Source: Mycobacterium asiaticum (GTDB lineage Bacteria > Actinomycetota > Actinomycetes > Mycobacteriales > Mycobacteriaceae). From it: 64,000 bases of DNA. Position 1 is the stretch's first letter. Every line of letters starts with the position of its first letter. The stretch is taken from contig NZ_LZKQ01000071.1 in NCBI RefSeq assembly GCF_001668675.1, positions 1 through 64,000 of the forward strand, in the 5' to 3' direction. Both the position numbers and the translations under genes were made by a program. Under the pieces are notes generated by a model. The model was not told the origin of the DNA, ran no database searches, and saw only the letters and a list, made by a program, of their open reading frames with translations. Below are positions 19,287 through 27,900 of the stretch, one piece after another.

Positions 19287-20480
19287 TCAACCGTGCGCCT
19301 CGTGGGCGTCGTGCACGCTGCGCAGTAGCATCGCGAGCTCCTCGTCCTGCCTGATCTCTGCGCTGTATTTGTCTGGGAGCGAATCGATTTGGCGCTCCAC
19401 CCGGAGAAGTGCGGCGTAGGTGCTGTGCCGCTGGTCGGGGTTGTCCCGCGGCTGCAGTCCGCCGAACAGGTCTAGGTATTCCTCTGCGTGCCGGCGGGCT
19501 CGCGCGGCCAGGTTCAGCGTGCGTCCTCGGGCGGAGAGCAGCGAGACGAGCGTGGTGACCGCCAGGACGGCGACGATCACCAGCAGCGACGTCGTGATGC
19601 TGAGTTCTACAACCGGGACCGGCTGGCCGTGGTTGATGAACGGAAGGTTGTTGTCGTGCAGCGCTTCCAGGATCAGTTTGATCCCGATGAACCCGAGAAT
19701 CACGGCCAGACCGTAGGACAGATAGATCAGCCGATCCAGCAGATTGTCGATCAGGAAGTACAACTGGCGAAGACCCAACAGCGAGAACGCCGTTGCTGCG
19801 AAAACCAGGTAGACGTTCTGCGTCAGACCGAACATCGCCGGCACCGAGTCGAAGGCGAACAACAGGTCGGTGCCACCGACGGCGATCATCACCAACAGCA
19901 GCGGCGTCATCACCCGCTTGCCGTCCTCCACGGTGAAGAGTCGGTCGCCCTCGTAGTGCTTGGCGGTGTGCAGGAAGCGGTTGGCCAGCCGGATGACGAC
20001 GTTGTCGGCGGTATCTGCTTCCGGCTCTGCGGGTTTGGCGAGTTTGCCGGCCATGAACAACAGCAAAAGGCCGAACAGGTAGAAAGCCGAGTTGTAAGTG
20101 CTCAACAACGCGGCGCCCAGGACGATGAAGACCGTTCGCGCGACCAACGCGAAAGCGATACCGAACAACAGGACCTTCTGCTGCGCGACCCGCGGCACGG
20201 CGAAACCGCCCATGATGACCAGGAATACGAACAGATTGTCCACGGACAGCGCTTCGTTGCTCAGATAGCCGGCGAAGTATTCGATCGCCATCCGGGTACC
20301 GCCGAAAAAGGCTATGCCAAGGCCGAAAACGAACGCAATCCCGATATAGAAGGTTGACCAGACGGCGGCCTCACGTAGCGTCGGTACGTGCGTTTTGCGG
20401 ATCTGGAAGGCGTAGTCGAACAGCATCAATGCCGCGATCACAGCGATCGTGAGGGCCCAGACAGGTCCGGAAACACCCAT
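19287..20480 (-). CDS. TerC-family integral membrane protein
   Basis: 397 residues, the length I recall for Rv2723. About eight or nine transmembrane helices with the TerC signatures EYFAGYLSNEALSVDNLFVF and GGTDLLFAFDSVPAMFGLTQ, whose acidic residues in membrane helices suggest metal-ion export. Some TerC proteins export manganese. A basic C-terminal cytosolic tail follows. The ATG of MGVSGPVWALT is chosen over longer upstream readings. No yybP-ykoY-like manganese riboswitch was recognised in the leader, which holds an 18-bp palindrome instead. Confidence 0.88.
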   Translation of the reverse strand: MGVSGPVWALTIAVIAALMLFDYAFQIRKTHVPTLREAAVWSTFYIGIAFVFGLGIAFFGGTRMAIEYFAGYLSNEALSVDNLFVFLVIMGGFAVPRVAQQKVLLFGIAFALVARTVFIVLGAALLSTYNSAFYLFGLLLLFMAGKLAKPAEPEADTADNVVIRLANRFLHTAKHYEGDRLFTVEDGKRVMTPLLLVMIAVGGTDLLFAFDSVPAMFGLTQNVYLVFAATAFSLLGLRQLYFLIDNLLDRLIYLSYGLAVILGFIGIKLILEALHDNNLPFINHGQPVPVVELSITTSLLVIVAVLAVTTLVSLLSARGRTLNLAARARRHAEEYLDLFGGLQPRDNPDQRHSTYAALLRVERQIDSLPDKYSAEIRQDEELAMLLRSVHDAHEAHG

Positions 20481-20782
20481 GAACGCTGGGTTTCCTCTCA
20501 CGTGAACAAGCGCCATCCCGGGCGGGATGGTGTCTCCGGCACGGTAACCCAACGAGTGTGTCGCGCGCAGCGCGCATTCTCGCGACATGACCGCGGCACG
20601 GCATCATTTCGACATCAGGTCGATATCCGTTTCCGTAACATTTATGATTTGACTTCGCATTTCTCGTTCGCTAAAGCAAAGTTATGCGAGCCCGGTGTCG
20701 ATGTGGATCGGAGCTGGGGAACGGCCCATGGCGGTGAATCCGCCGGCTCGCTGGGCGAGCAGGGCATCGGCTGGGAGGCTTG
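20481..20782. other. Divergent 302-bp spacer, terC / LGFP-repeat gene
   Basis: No gene seen. On the plus strand TTGACT (20649-20654), 17 bases, then TAAAGC (20672-20677) is a plausible promoter for the LGFP-repeat gene. On the terC side lies the palindrome at 20513-20530. Confidence 0.45.
20513..20530. promoter_or_regulatory. 18-bp palindrome in the terC leader
   Basis: CCATCCCG-GG-CGGGATGG, with perfect 8-bp arms, 33 bases upstream of the terC ATG. The tiny spacer suits a protein-binding operator better than an RNA hairpin. Confidence 0.45.
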
Positions 20783-23071
20783 GTGAACGGGCAGAGGGGT
20801 CAATTGAGCAAGCTGGTCGGGCGTGCGTTTATTGGCTTGGCGGTTTCCGCGCTGCTTACGGGGTTGACGCTCGGGTTGACCACGGTGTTGCCGGCGCCGA
20901 CCGCGTCCGCTTCTCCGATCGGCGATGCCGAGGCCGCCATGATGGCCGCATGGGAGAAAGCCGGCGGCGACACCTCGACGCTCGGCGCCAGGAAGGGTGA
21001 CGTCTACCCGATCGGTGACGGCTTCGCGCTGGACTTCGACGGCGGCAAGATGTTCTTCACGCCCGCCACCGGCGCGAAATACATGTTCGGCCCCATCCTG
21101 GACAAATACGAGTCGCTCGGCGGCCCGGCGGGCAGCGATCTGGGTTTCCCGACCATCAACGAAGTGCCCGGGCTGGCCGGGCCGGACAGCCGGGTGAGCA
21201 CCTTCGCGGCCAGCGACAACCCGGTGATCTTCTGGACGCCCGACCATGGCGCGTTCGTCGTGCGCGGCGCGCTCAACGCCGCCTGGGACAAGCTGGGCAG
21301 CTCCGGCGGGGTGCTCGGCGCTCCGATCGGGGACGAAACCTATGACGGTGAGGTCACCACCCAGAAGTTCACCGGCGGGCAGGTGTCCTGGAACCGTCAG
21401 ACCAAGGAGTTCACCACCAACCCGCCGAACCTGGCCGATGCGCTCAAAGGCCTGCAGGTGGCGATTGACCCCACCGCGGCCATCAACATGGCCTGGCGCG
21501 CCGCCGGCGGTGCCAGCGGCCCGTTGGGCGCCAAGAAGGGCGACCAGTACCCCATCGGTGGCGACGGGATCGCCCAGGACTTCAACGGCGGCAAGATCTT
21601 CTTCAGCCCGGCCACCGGCGCCAACGCCGTCGAGGGCCCGATCCTGCAGAAGTACGAGGCACTCGGCGGTCCCGTCGGCAGCGAGTTGGGCTTCCCGATC
21701 ACCAATGAGGCCGACGGCGGCATCACGCCGGCCAGTCGCGTCGCCACGTTCTCCGCCGCCGACAAGCCGGTGATCTTCTGGACGCCCGACCACGGCGCGT
21801 TCGTCGTGCGCGGGGCGATGAAGGCCGCCTGGGACAAGCTCAAGGGTGCCACCGGGAAACTCGGCGCGCCGGTGGCCGATCAGACCGTCGATGGCGACGT
21901 GGTGTCGCAGAAGTTCACCGGCGGCAAGATCTCGTGGAATCGCGCGAAGAACACCTTCGCGACCGACCCCTCGAACCTGGCGCCGCTGCTGTCCGGGCTG
22001 CAGGTCTCCGGCCAGAATCAGCCCGCGAACTCCGCCGCGCCGCCGCCCGGGAAGAAGTTCACCTTCCAATGGTGGTGGCTGGTGGCGGCAGTCCCGGTGC
22101 TGCTGCTGATTGTGATGTGTGTGCTGGTGGTCGCGGGGTTGCGCCGCCGTCGTGGAGGGCGGGACAGCGCTGGCTACCCCGACCACGGCTACGACGCGGG
22201 TGACTTCGACGCCCATCCCGACGAGCACTGGCCGCCGCATGACGACGTCGGTTACGGCTCGGAGCAATTCCCGCCCGCCGACCACCGTCCCGAGCCGGCG
22301 TCCGACCCGGGCTCGAGCGGACGGGTCAGCTGGTCTCGAGGCGGCGTCGCGGCGCCGCTGGGGAAGCCGGGGCTCGCCGGCCACGACGAGTACGAAGCCC
22401 ATGACGAGTACGAAGCGCACGACGAGTACGAGGCGCATGCCGGATACGAGGCGCACGACGAATACGACGAGCGCGACGAGCACCGCGGTTACGACGACGA
22501 CCTCGACGCGGCGGACGCCACGCCCACCACTCCGATTCCAGCTCAGGAGCCCGTCGGGGAGCCCGTCGATATCGAACCCGAAGTTGCCGAGACGGTGTCG
22601 CCCGAGGACTTCGTGTCCGAAGAGGACGTACCGGAAACATACGAGCCGGTCGCGCCGGTGCCCGACTTCAACACCGGACAGACCCTCGACGACGGGGCGT
22701 TCCCGGACGTCTTCTATCCGACCGGCGCCACGGCGGACGAGGAGGAGATCCCCGAAGCGGAGCCGCTGATCGAGTCGAGGCAGGGCCGACACGCGGCAGC
22801 GGACCCGGACGGGACCGCGACGCCGACGGTTGAGACAGCACTCGCCGCCGCGCCGCAGGCAGCCGCACCGCAGGCAGCCGGGCGCCCGACCATCCATCTG
22901 CCGCTCGTCGACGACCCTTACCGGGCCCCGGACGGCTATCCCATCAAAGCCAGCGCCCGGTTCGGCCTGTACTACACGCCCGACAGCGCGCTCTACCACG
23001 ACACGCTGGCCGAGATCTGGTTCGCCAACGAGGAAGTAGCTCAGGCGAACGGCTTCGTCCGGGCGGACTGA
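20783..23071 (+). CDS. Membrane-anchored LGFP-repeat surface protein
   Basis: 762 residues, related to Rv2721c. An N-terminal signal or anchor helix (about residues 8-38, ending ASA) is followed by six LGFP-type repeats arranged as two near-copies of a 182-residue block; the segment VIFWTPDHGAFVVRG recurs exactly once per block. A second transmembrane helix (WWWLVAAVPVLLLIVMCVLV) lies near residue 430. A long acidic tail holds five DEYEAH-like hexapeptides, and a C-terminal module contains FGLYYTPDSALYHDTLAEIW, resembling the sunset-type domain of other mycobacterial proteins. LGFP repeats are thought to tie proteins to the mycolyl-arabinogalactan wall. The GTG at 20783 has GGGAGG upstream. 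It ends 3 bp from lexA. Confidence 0.8.
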   Translation: MNGQRGQLSKLVGRAFIGLAVSALLTGLTLGLTTVLPAPTASASPIGDAEAAMMAAWEKAGGDTSTLGARKGDVYPIGDGFALDFDGGKMFFTPATGAKYMFGPILDKYESLGGPAGSDLGFPTINEVPGLAGPDSRVSTFAASDNPVIFWTPDHGAFVVRGALNAAWDKLGSSGGVLGAPIGDETYDGEVTTQKFTGGQVSWNRQTKEFTTNPPNLADALKGLQVAIDPTAAINMAWRAAGGASGPLGAKKGDQYPIGGDGIAQDFNGGKIFFSPATGANAVEGPILQKYEALGGPVGSELGFPITNEADGGITPASRVATFSAADKPVIFWTPDHGAFVVRGAMKAAWDKLKGATGKLGAPVADQTVDGDVVSQKFTGGKISWNRAKNTFATDPSNLAPLLSGLQVSGQNQPANSAAPPPGKKFTFQWWWLVAAVPVLLLIVMCVLVVAGLRRRRGGRDSAGYPDHGYDAGDFDAHPDEHWPPHDDVGYGSEQFPPADHRPEPASDPGSSGRVSWSRGGVAAPLGKPGLAGHDEYEAHDEYEAHDEYEAHAGYEAHDEYDERDEHRGYDDDLDAADATPTTPIPAQEPVGEPVDIEPEVAETVSPEDFVSEEDVPETYEPVAPVPDFNTGQTLDDGAFPDVFYPTGATADEEEIPEAEPLIESRQGRHAAADPDGTATPTVETALAAAPQAAAPQAAGRPTIHLPLVDDPYRAPDGYPIKASARFGLYYTPDSALYHDTLAEIWFANEEVAQANGFVRAD

Positions 23072-23074
23072 CAC

Positions 23075-23773
23075 CTATACCTTGCGGATCACCGTGACGA
23101 CTTTGCCCAGCACGGTCGCGTCATTGCCCGGGATCGGGTCGAATGCCGGGTTGTGCGGCATCAGCCACACTTGACCGCCCGCCCGCTTGAACGTTTTGAC
23201 GGTGGCCTCGCCGTCGATCATGGCCGCCACGATGTCGCCGTTGTCGGCGACGTTCTGCTGTCGCACCACCACCCAGTCGCCGTCGCAGATGGCAGCCTCG
23301 ACCATCGAATCGCCGACCACTTTCAACAGGAACAGCGTCCCCTCACCGACCAGCTCCCGCGGTAGCGGGAACACGTCCTCGACGGCCTCCTCGGCCAAAA
23401 TCGGGCCACCGGCGGCGATGCGGCCAAGCACTGGGACGAAAGTGGGCTCGGGCAACGCGTCCGAGCCGGCGACATCGGTGACCGGCGGGGTGATGGCATC
23501 GTCGGCGCCGCGCACATCGACGGCGCGGGGACGGTTCGGGTCCCGCCGCAGGTAGCCCTTACGCTCCAAGGTGCGCAGCTGGTGCGCCACCGAGGAGGTG
23601 GACGTCAGGCCCACCGCGTCGCCGATCTCGCGAATGCTGGGCGGATAGCCGCGGGTGGTGACCGACGCGCGGATGACCTCCAGAATGGTGCGTTGCCGCT
23701 CGGTCAGCGTTGCGTCGACAGCGTGCAGGCGGCTGTCCGGGTTTGCTGCTGCAGGGTCGTTGCTGTCGCTCAT
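23075..23773 (-). CDS. lexA: LexA repressor
   Basis: 232 residues. Represses the SOS regulon and cleaves itself when RecA is activated. The winged-helix DNA-binding domain is in residues 22-85 ([20 protein letters not shown]). The cleavage bond Ala121-Gly122 lies in GRIAAGGP, and the catalytic dyad is Ser156 (GDSM) and Lys193 (ATVKTFKR). The start is the ATG of MSDSNDP: a longer reading would run into the SOS box at 23806-23821, which must lie upstream. It is divergent from chiZ and convergent with the LGFP-repeat gene. Confidence 0.96.
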   Translation of the reverse strand: MSDSNDPAAANPDSRLHAVDATLTERQRTILEVIRASVTTRGYPPSIREIGDAVGLTSTSSVAHQLRTLERKGYLRRDPNRPRAVDVRGADDAITPPVTDVAGSDALPEPTFVPVLGRIAAGGPILAEEAVEDVFPLPRELVGEGTLFLLKVVGDSMVEAAICDGDWVVVRQQNVADNGDIVAAMIDGEATVKTFKRAGGQVWLMPHNPAFDPIPGNDATVLGKVVTVIRKV

Positions 23774-23805
23774 GGCTCTGAATGTAGCGCCCAGCGCGTC
23801 CAGAA

Positions 23806-23821
23806 TCAAACATGTGTTCGA
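23806..23821 (-). promoter_or_regulatory. SOS box of lexA
   Basis: Read on the minus strand: TCGAACACATGTTTGA, one base off TCGAAC-N4-GTTCGA. It lies 33 bases upstream of the lexA ATG and provides autorepression. Confidence 0.9.
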
Positions 23822-23932
23822 CCGGCGTGTCAGCAGCCGAAAAAAACACTCCGATCTGCCGAATCACAAGTGTGTAACTTTCCGCGCGTTCGGGTATTCG
23901 AAAGTCACCCAGCTGGTTCCACCGTCAAGACC

Positions 23933-23955
23933 TTGTCGGTGGGGAGGTCTACCGT
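23933..23955 (+). promoter_or_regulatory. PafBC-type (RecA-NDp) promoter of chiZ
   Basis: TTGTCGGTG at 23933-23941, eight bases, TACCGT at 23950-23955: an exact match to TTGTCRGTG-N8-TAnnnT. It lies 100 bases upstream of the chiZ ATG. It would make chiZ inducible by DNA damage without LexA. Confidence 0.8.
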
Positions 23956-23973
23956 TTTGCTCGTGCGACACGG

Positions 23974-24030
23974 GTCGCTCAGATGTTCGATATCGAACAC
24001 CTGAGCGACTACGGTCGAACAAACGAGCGA
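23974..24030. promoter_or_regulatory. Cluster of SOS-box-like operators in a 36-bp palindrome upstream of chiZ
   Basis: Bases 23974-24009 form a 36-bp palindrome with one mismatched pair: GTCGCTCAGATGTTCGAT then ATCGAACACCTGAGCGAC. Each half is a TCGAAC-N4-GAGCGA element (23993-24008, and 23975-23990 inverted), i.e. an SOS box with one weaker half-site. A third copy in direct orientation, TCGAACAAACGAGCGA, is at 24015-24030. All three lie between the RecA-NDp promoter and the chiZ ATG. Confidence 0.7.
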
Positions 24031-24055
24031 TAAGTAGTCGACCGGAGGGAACGGC

Positions 24056-24562
24056 ATGGCACTCATCTACGCGGCCCCGCAGCGCACCTGGAACGCGCAA
24101 CGGGTGGTGAACAGGCCCGTGAACAGGCCGATCAGCGAGTCGCCCGCTTACCGGACCACACCACCCCGGACCCACCGGCCAGGGCCGGCGCGTCCCGGCG
24201 GCACGCCGTTGCGCTACTACGGCACCGGGGTGGCCGTCTCCACTGCCCCGCACCGTCGGCGCGCGGTTTCGGTCGCCACGACGGTCGGGCTCGCCTTACT
24301 GGCCGGCATCGTCACCCTGTGGCTGGGTCTGATGGCGAATTTCGGCACCATGGCCAACGGTGAATCGACCGACGCCTCGAGCCGCGTACCCGCTGCGCTG
24401 GCGGTGGTGCGGGTGGAACCGGGCGAGTCGCTGCAGCAGTTGGCCGCCCGGGTGGCCCCCGGCGCTCCGGTTCGCGACGTGGTCGAACGGATCCGTGATC
24501 TCAATGCGCTGGACTCCAACGCCGTCGCCGCGGGCCAGACCCTGATCGCGCCCGTCGGCTGA
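24056..24562 (+). CDS. chiZ: ChiZ, DNA-damage-induced LysM cell-division regulator
   Basis: 168 residues equivalent to Rv2719c. A Pro/Arg-rich disordered cytosolic segment (1-70) is followed by one transmembrane helix (about 72-95) and a periplasmic LysM domain (about 118-166: [23 protein letters not shown]). In M. tuberculosis ChiZ is induced by DNA damage, interacts with the divisome proteins FtsI and FtsQ, and halts septation, like SulA. The ATG is preceded by GGAGGGA. The upstream region carries both LexA-type and PafBC-type sites. Confidence 0.92.
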   Translation: MALIYAAPQRTWNAQRVVNRPVNRPISESPAYRTTPPRTHRPGPARPGGTPLRYYGTGVAVSTAPHRRRAVSVATTVGLALLAGIVTLWLGLMANFGTMANGESTDASSRVPAALAVVRVEPGESLQQLAARVAPGAPVRDVVERIRDLNALDSNAVAAGQTLIAPVG

Positions 24563-24642
24563 GGGCCATCGGGTGCGCAGCGCGGATACCGCGTACTCTC
24601 GGGGTGTTCTGCACACCGGGTTGTCAGCACTAAGGAGCGGCC

Positions 24643-25104
24643 ATGCACTGCCCGTTCTGCCGGCATCCGGACTCCCGCGTGATCGATTCTCGGGAAACCG
24701 ATGAGGGGCAGGCGATCCGCCGCCGCCGGTCCTGCCCCGAGTGCGGGCGCCGGTTCACCACCGTGGAAACCGCGGTGCTCGCCGTCGTCAAGCGCAGCGG
24801 CGTCATCGAGCCCTTCAGCAGGGAGAAGGTGATCAGCGGGGTGCGCCGGGCGTGCCAGGGCCGCCAGGTCGACGACGACGCGCTGAACCTGCTGGCGCAG
24901 CAGGTGGAGGATTCGGTGCGCGCGGCCGGACCCGAAGTGCCCAGCCACGAGGTGGGTCTGGCCATCCTGGGTCCGTTGCGCGAACTGGACGAGGTCGCTT
25001 ATCTACGGTTCGCCTCGGTCTACCGGTCCTTTTCCTCCGCCGAGGACTTCGAGCGCGAGATCGAGGCGCTGCGGTCCCACCGCAAGGTGTCCACCTCGGG
25101 CTGA
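24643..25104 (+). CDS. nrdR: NrdR, repressor of ribonucleotide reductase genes
   Basis: 153 residues. N-terminal zinc ribbon with [16 protein letters not shown] and [10 protein letters not shown] (Cys3, 6, 31, 34 spacing typical of NrdR), then an ATP-cone domain ([20 protein letters not shown]) that senses ATP/dATP. It represses nrd operons when deoxynucleotides are plentiful. The ATG has AAGGAG upstream. It sits next to lexA-chiZ, in keeping with control of DNA synthesis. Confidence 0.96.
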   Translation: MHCPFCRHPDSRVIDSRETDEGQAIRRRRSCPECGRRFTTVETAVLAVVKRSGVIEPFSREKVISGVRRACQGRQVDDDALNLLAQQVEDSVRAAGPEVPSHEVGLAILGPLRELDEVAYLRFASVYRSFSSAEDFEREIEALRSHRKVSTSG

Positions 25105-25127
25105 ACCGTGGCGTCTAGTCTGGCCCC

Positions 25128-25613
25128 ATGCCGCCAGACCTGCATCCCAACCTCGAGCCGTTGGCACCGCTACTGGGCGTGTGGACGGGACGGGGTGCGG
25201 GGGAGTATCCGACGATCGAGCCGTTCGAATACCTCGAAGAGGTCGTTTTCTCCCACGTCGGCAAGCCATTCCTGAGCTACGGGCAGAAGACGAAGTCCGC
25301 CGCCGACGGCAAGCCGCTGCATGCCGAGGCCGGCTATCTGCGAGTGCCGCAGCCCGGTCAGGTCGAGCTGGTGCTGGCCCACCCGAGCGGTATCACCGAA
25401 ATCGAGGTCGGCACATACTCGTTGAGCGACGACGTCATCGAACTCGAGTTGGTCACCACATCGGTCGGGCTGACCCCGACGGCCAAGGAGGTCAGCGCGC
25501 TCGGCCGCTCCTTCCGCATCGACGGTGACGAGCTTTCCTATTCGCTGCGGATGGGGGCGGTCGGTCAGCCCGTGCAGCACCACCTTTCCGCCGTGCTGCG
25601 CCGGCAAAGCTGA
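25128..25613 (+). CDS. Nitrobindin-like haem-binding beta-barrel protein
   Basis: 161 residues equivalent to Rv2717c, with the THAP4/nitrobindin-type ten-strand barrel. The diagnostic GVWTGRGAGEYPT (GxWxGxGxGxYP) is near residue 17 and the C-terminal PVQHHLSAVLRR holds the proximal haem-ligand His. Such proteins carry ferric haem that reacts with nitric oxide and peroxynitrite. It lies 23 bp after nrdR and may be co-transcribed. Downstream is the 21-bp-stem hairpin. Confidence 0.85.
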   Translation: MPPDLHPNLEPLAPLLGVWTGRGAGEYPTIEPFEYLEEVVFSHVGKPFLSYGQKTKSAADGKPLHAEAGYLRVPQPGQVELVLAHPSGITEIEVGTYSLSDDVIELELVTTSVGLTPTAKEVSALGRSFRIDGDELSYSLRMGAVGQPVQHHLSAVLRRQS

Positions 25614-25628
25614 ATGCCGCTATAACCG

Positions 25629-25688
25629 GCGAGCAGACGTGAAAGCCCCCGACGCGCCGAGCGCGAAGGGGCTTTCACGTCTGCTCGC
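25629..25688. terminator. Perfect 21-bp-stem hairpin between convergent genes
   Basis: Bases 25629-25649 are exactly complementary to 25668-25688, with an 18-base loop. It fills the 81-bp gap between the nitrobindin-like and hydrolase stop codons and is symmetrical, so it can act on either strand. No U-tract follows. Confidence 0.75.
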
Positions 25689-25694
25689 GCAACG

Positions 25695-26720
25695 TCAGGT
25701 GGCGCTGCGTTCGTCGGCCCCCATCGCGTTCAGCACGGCGACCCGGGTGTCGGTCGGCCCGGACACGGTCCGCGCCCCGCCGCCGCTGCGCAGCAACTCA
25801 CGCAGTGCGGCCTGGTCGTACTCGGGCGGGACGGTGGTGTCGATGAAGTTCTGCACGACGTCGAGGAACCGGGCCGGGTCGTCGTGGAAGGGGAAATGCG
25901 CGGAATCCTCGAAGATTTCCAGTCGCGAGCCCGGCATCGCGGCGTGCGCCATGTGGGCATGCTGAACCGGGATCACCGAATCCTTTGCGCCCCAGATGAT
26001 CTGAACTGGGATGGCTTCGGTCAGATAACACCTGTCCAGCATGGTGACGATCTGTCCTCGCCAATCGACGACGGCCCGCAGGGTACGGGTGAACGCCGAT
26101 GAGGCGGTCGGTTCGGGGAGGTCGTTGAGGATCCGCAGCATGTTCGGCAGATCGCGACCAAGGGCAGTCGAACCGAGCGCGAGCCCCGCCAGCTGGCCCA
26201 GCAACTGAACCGCCGGCAACACCATGGGCAGGCGCAGCAGCGCCAATGCCTCGGAGCCCATCGGCAACGAGGCGAACCTCAGCGCGATGTTGACGTCCTT
26301 GGTGACGCCGCCGGCGCCCACCAGGATCAAGCGGTCCACGAGATGGGGGAACTGATAGGCGAATTGCATCGCCACCCCACCGCCGAGCGAATGACCGATG
26401 ATGGTCACCCGCTCGATGTCCAGGACGCTGAGCAGGTCGCGCATGCCGTTGGCGTACGCCGCGGCCGAATAGTCCGCGCGCGGTTTGTCGGACTTGCCGT
26501 GACCGAGCAGATCAGGCGCGATGACGGTGAACCGCTGCGCGAGCTTGGCGTGGATACCGGTCCAGGTGGTGGAGTTGTCACCGATGCCGTGGATCAACAG
26601 GATTGCCGGACCGGATCCGGCGATCCGGAACGCCCGCTTGTAGCCGTGAATGGTGCGGTACTGCAGCGACGGGGAGGTCACTTCCCGCACCGGGCGAAGA
26701 TTGCGCTTCCGCTCGGTCAT
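25695..26720 (-). CDS. Alpha/beta hydrolase
   Basis: 341 residues equivalent to Rv2715. Catalytic elements: oxyanion HGIGDNSTTW, nucleophile Ser in GHSLGGG, acid Asp in WGAKDSVIP, and His in EDSAHFPFHDDP. It resembles epoxide hydrolase and meta-cleavage-product hydrolase relatives; the substrate is unknown. An ATG start is at MTERKRNL. It follows the PAC2 gene by 29 bp on the same strand. A PhzF-like gene (Rv2716) that I recall upstream of this locus in M. tuberculosis is missing here. Confidence 0.88.
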   Translation of the reverse strand: MTERKRNLRPVREVTSPSLQYRTIHGYKRAFRIAGSGPAILLIHGIGDNSTTWTGIHAKLAQRFTVIAPDLLGHGKSDKPRADYSAAAYANGMRDLLSVLDIERVTIIGHSLGGGVAMQFAYQFPHLVDRLILVGAGGVTKDVNIALRFASLPMGSEALALLRLPMVLPAVQLLGQLAGLALGSTALGRDLPNMLRILNDLPEPTASSAFTRTLRAVVDWRGQIVTMLDRCYLTEAIPVQIIWGAKDSVIPVQHAHMAHAAMPGSRLEIFEDSAHFPFHDDPARFLDVVQNFIDTTVPPEYDQAALRELLRSGGGARTVSGPTDTRVAVLNAMGADERSAT

Positions 26721-26749
26721 GTCGCCAGCCTTGTCGGGTCGATGGGGCG

Positions 26750-27718
26750 TTATTTCTTGTCGTCGTCGTCGTACTTCTTCTCAGCCTGCTGCGCCAGGAA
26801 CCGCTCGAACTCGGCACCCAACTCGTCGCCGCTCGGCAGCTCCTCGTCATGGGCGAGCAAAGACCTGTTTTCCTGAGCGTCAATGAAGGCATCGTACTGT
26901 CGCTCCAGTGCGGCCACCACTTGAGCGACTTCCGCGCTCGCCTGCACCTGCTCGTCGATCTTTGTCCGGATCTCGGCGGCGGCGTCGGTCAGGGCGCTCA
27001 ACGGGAGCTCAAGCGCTCCGGCCTTGGCGACCTGCTCGAGCAATGCCTGCGCGGCGGCGGGATAGTCGGTCTGCGTCAGGTAGTGCGGAACGTGCACGGT
27101 GAACCCGACGACTTCGTGGCCGTGCTGGGCCATCCGGTACTCCAACAGGTTGGAGGCGCTGCCCGGCACCTGGATCTCGGAAATCCACGGCGTGAAATCA
27201 GCGATCAGCTCCGGGTGGTTGGAGTGCGCGGTCATGGTGACCGGGCGGGTGTGCGGGACCGCCATCGGCACGGTGCCCAGGCCGATGGTCTGGCGCACTC
27301 CGAGCCGTTCGGCCAGCAACCGCACCGCGGTGATGAACCGTTCCCACTTCAGGTCCGGTTCCAGGCCGGAGAGCAGCAGGAACGGCGTGCCGACGCTGTC
27401 GCGCAGCGCATAGAGGCTGAGCTCGGGGTCGTCGTAGTGGGTGAAGTGGTCGGTCTTGAAGGTCATCAGTGGCCGCCGGGACCGGTAGTCCAGCAGCTCG
27501 TCGATGGCGAACGAGGCGACGAGCTCGGTGTCCAGCGCCGCCTTGAGGTGGCGGGACGCGAGCCGGATGGCGTGACCGGCGTCCGAGAAGCCCTCCAGGG
27601 CGTGCACCAACACCGGACCGCGCCCGTCGGACGTCGACAGCACCGGCGCCGGGAATTCGAGCTCGTACATGCCGGATTGGCCCGGCTGGTAGTCATGCGC
27701 CTCATCAGGGTGGGTCAT
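26750..27718 (-). CDS. PAC2-family protein
   Basis: 322 residues equivalent to Rv2714. The PAC2 domain (proteasome assembly chaperone 2-like fold) spans about residues 15-230, with VLVHALEGFSDAGHAIRLAS and LLLSGLEPDLKWERF as typical segments. A helical C-terminus ends in an acid- and lysine-rich tail (KKYDDDDKK). In actinobacteria PAC2 proteins are common but their partner and function are unsettled. The ATG has GAGAGGAGG upstream. It is probably the first gene of a pair with the hydrolase. Confidence 0.85.
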   Translation of the reverse strand: MTHPDEAHDYQPGQSGMYELEFPAPVLSTSDGRGPVLVHALEGFSDAGHAIRLASRHLKAALDTELVASFAIDELLDYRSRRPLMTFKTDHFTHYDDPELSLYALRDSVGTPFLLLSGLEPDLKWERFITAVRLLAERLGVRQTIGLGTVPMAVPHTRPVTMTAHSNHPELIADFTPWISEIQVPGSASNLLEYRMAQHGHEVVGFTVHVPHYLTQTDYPAAAQALLEQVAKAGALELPLSALTDAAAEIRTKIDEQVQASAEVAQVVAALERQYDAFIDAQENRSLLAHDEELPSGDELGAEFERFLAQQAEKKYDDDDKK

Positions 27719-27900
27719 GGTGCTCCTCCTCTCGGGGTCACACGGGTCCCTCTAGGTTCCCCCAACCAGTGTCTCTCAATCGAGGGGGTCCCAAGCCGGC
27801 ACCGCACGAGATTTGCTGGCAACACGATCAACGCATACGGCGGGAATTCTATTCGCTTGCTGGTACCCAGCGATTCGCCCACGGTGGGACGCGAGGTGGT

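Noticed and set aside
20481..20600. A yybP-ykoY manganese riboswitch upstream of terC
   Set aside because: The conserved GGGGAGUA-type core was not seen on the terC strand; only a palindrome is present.
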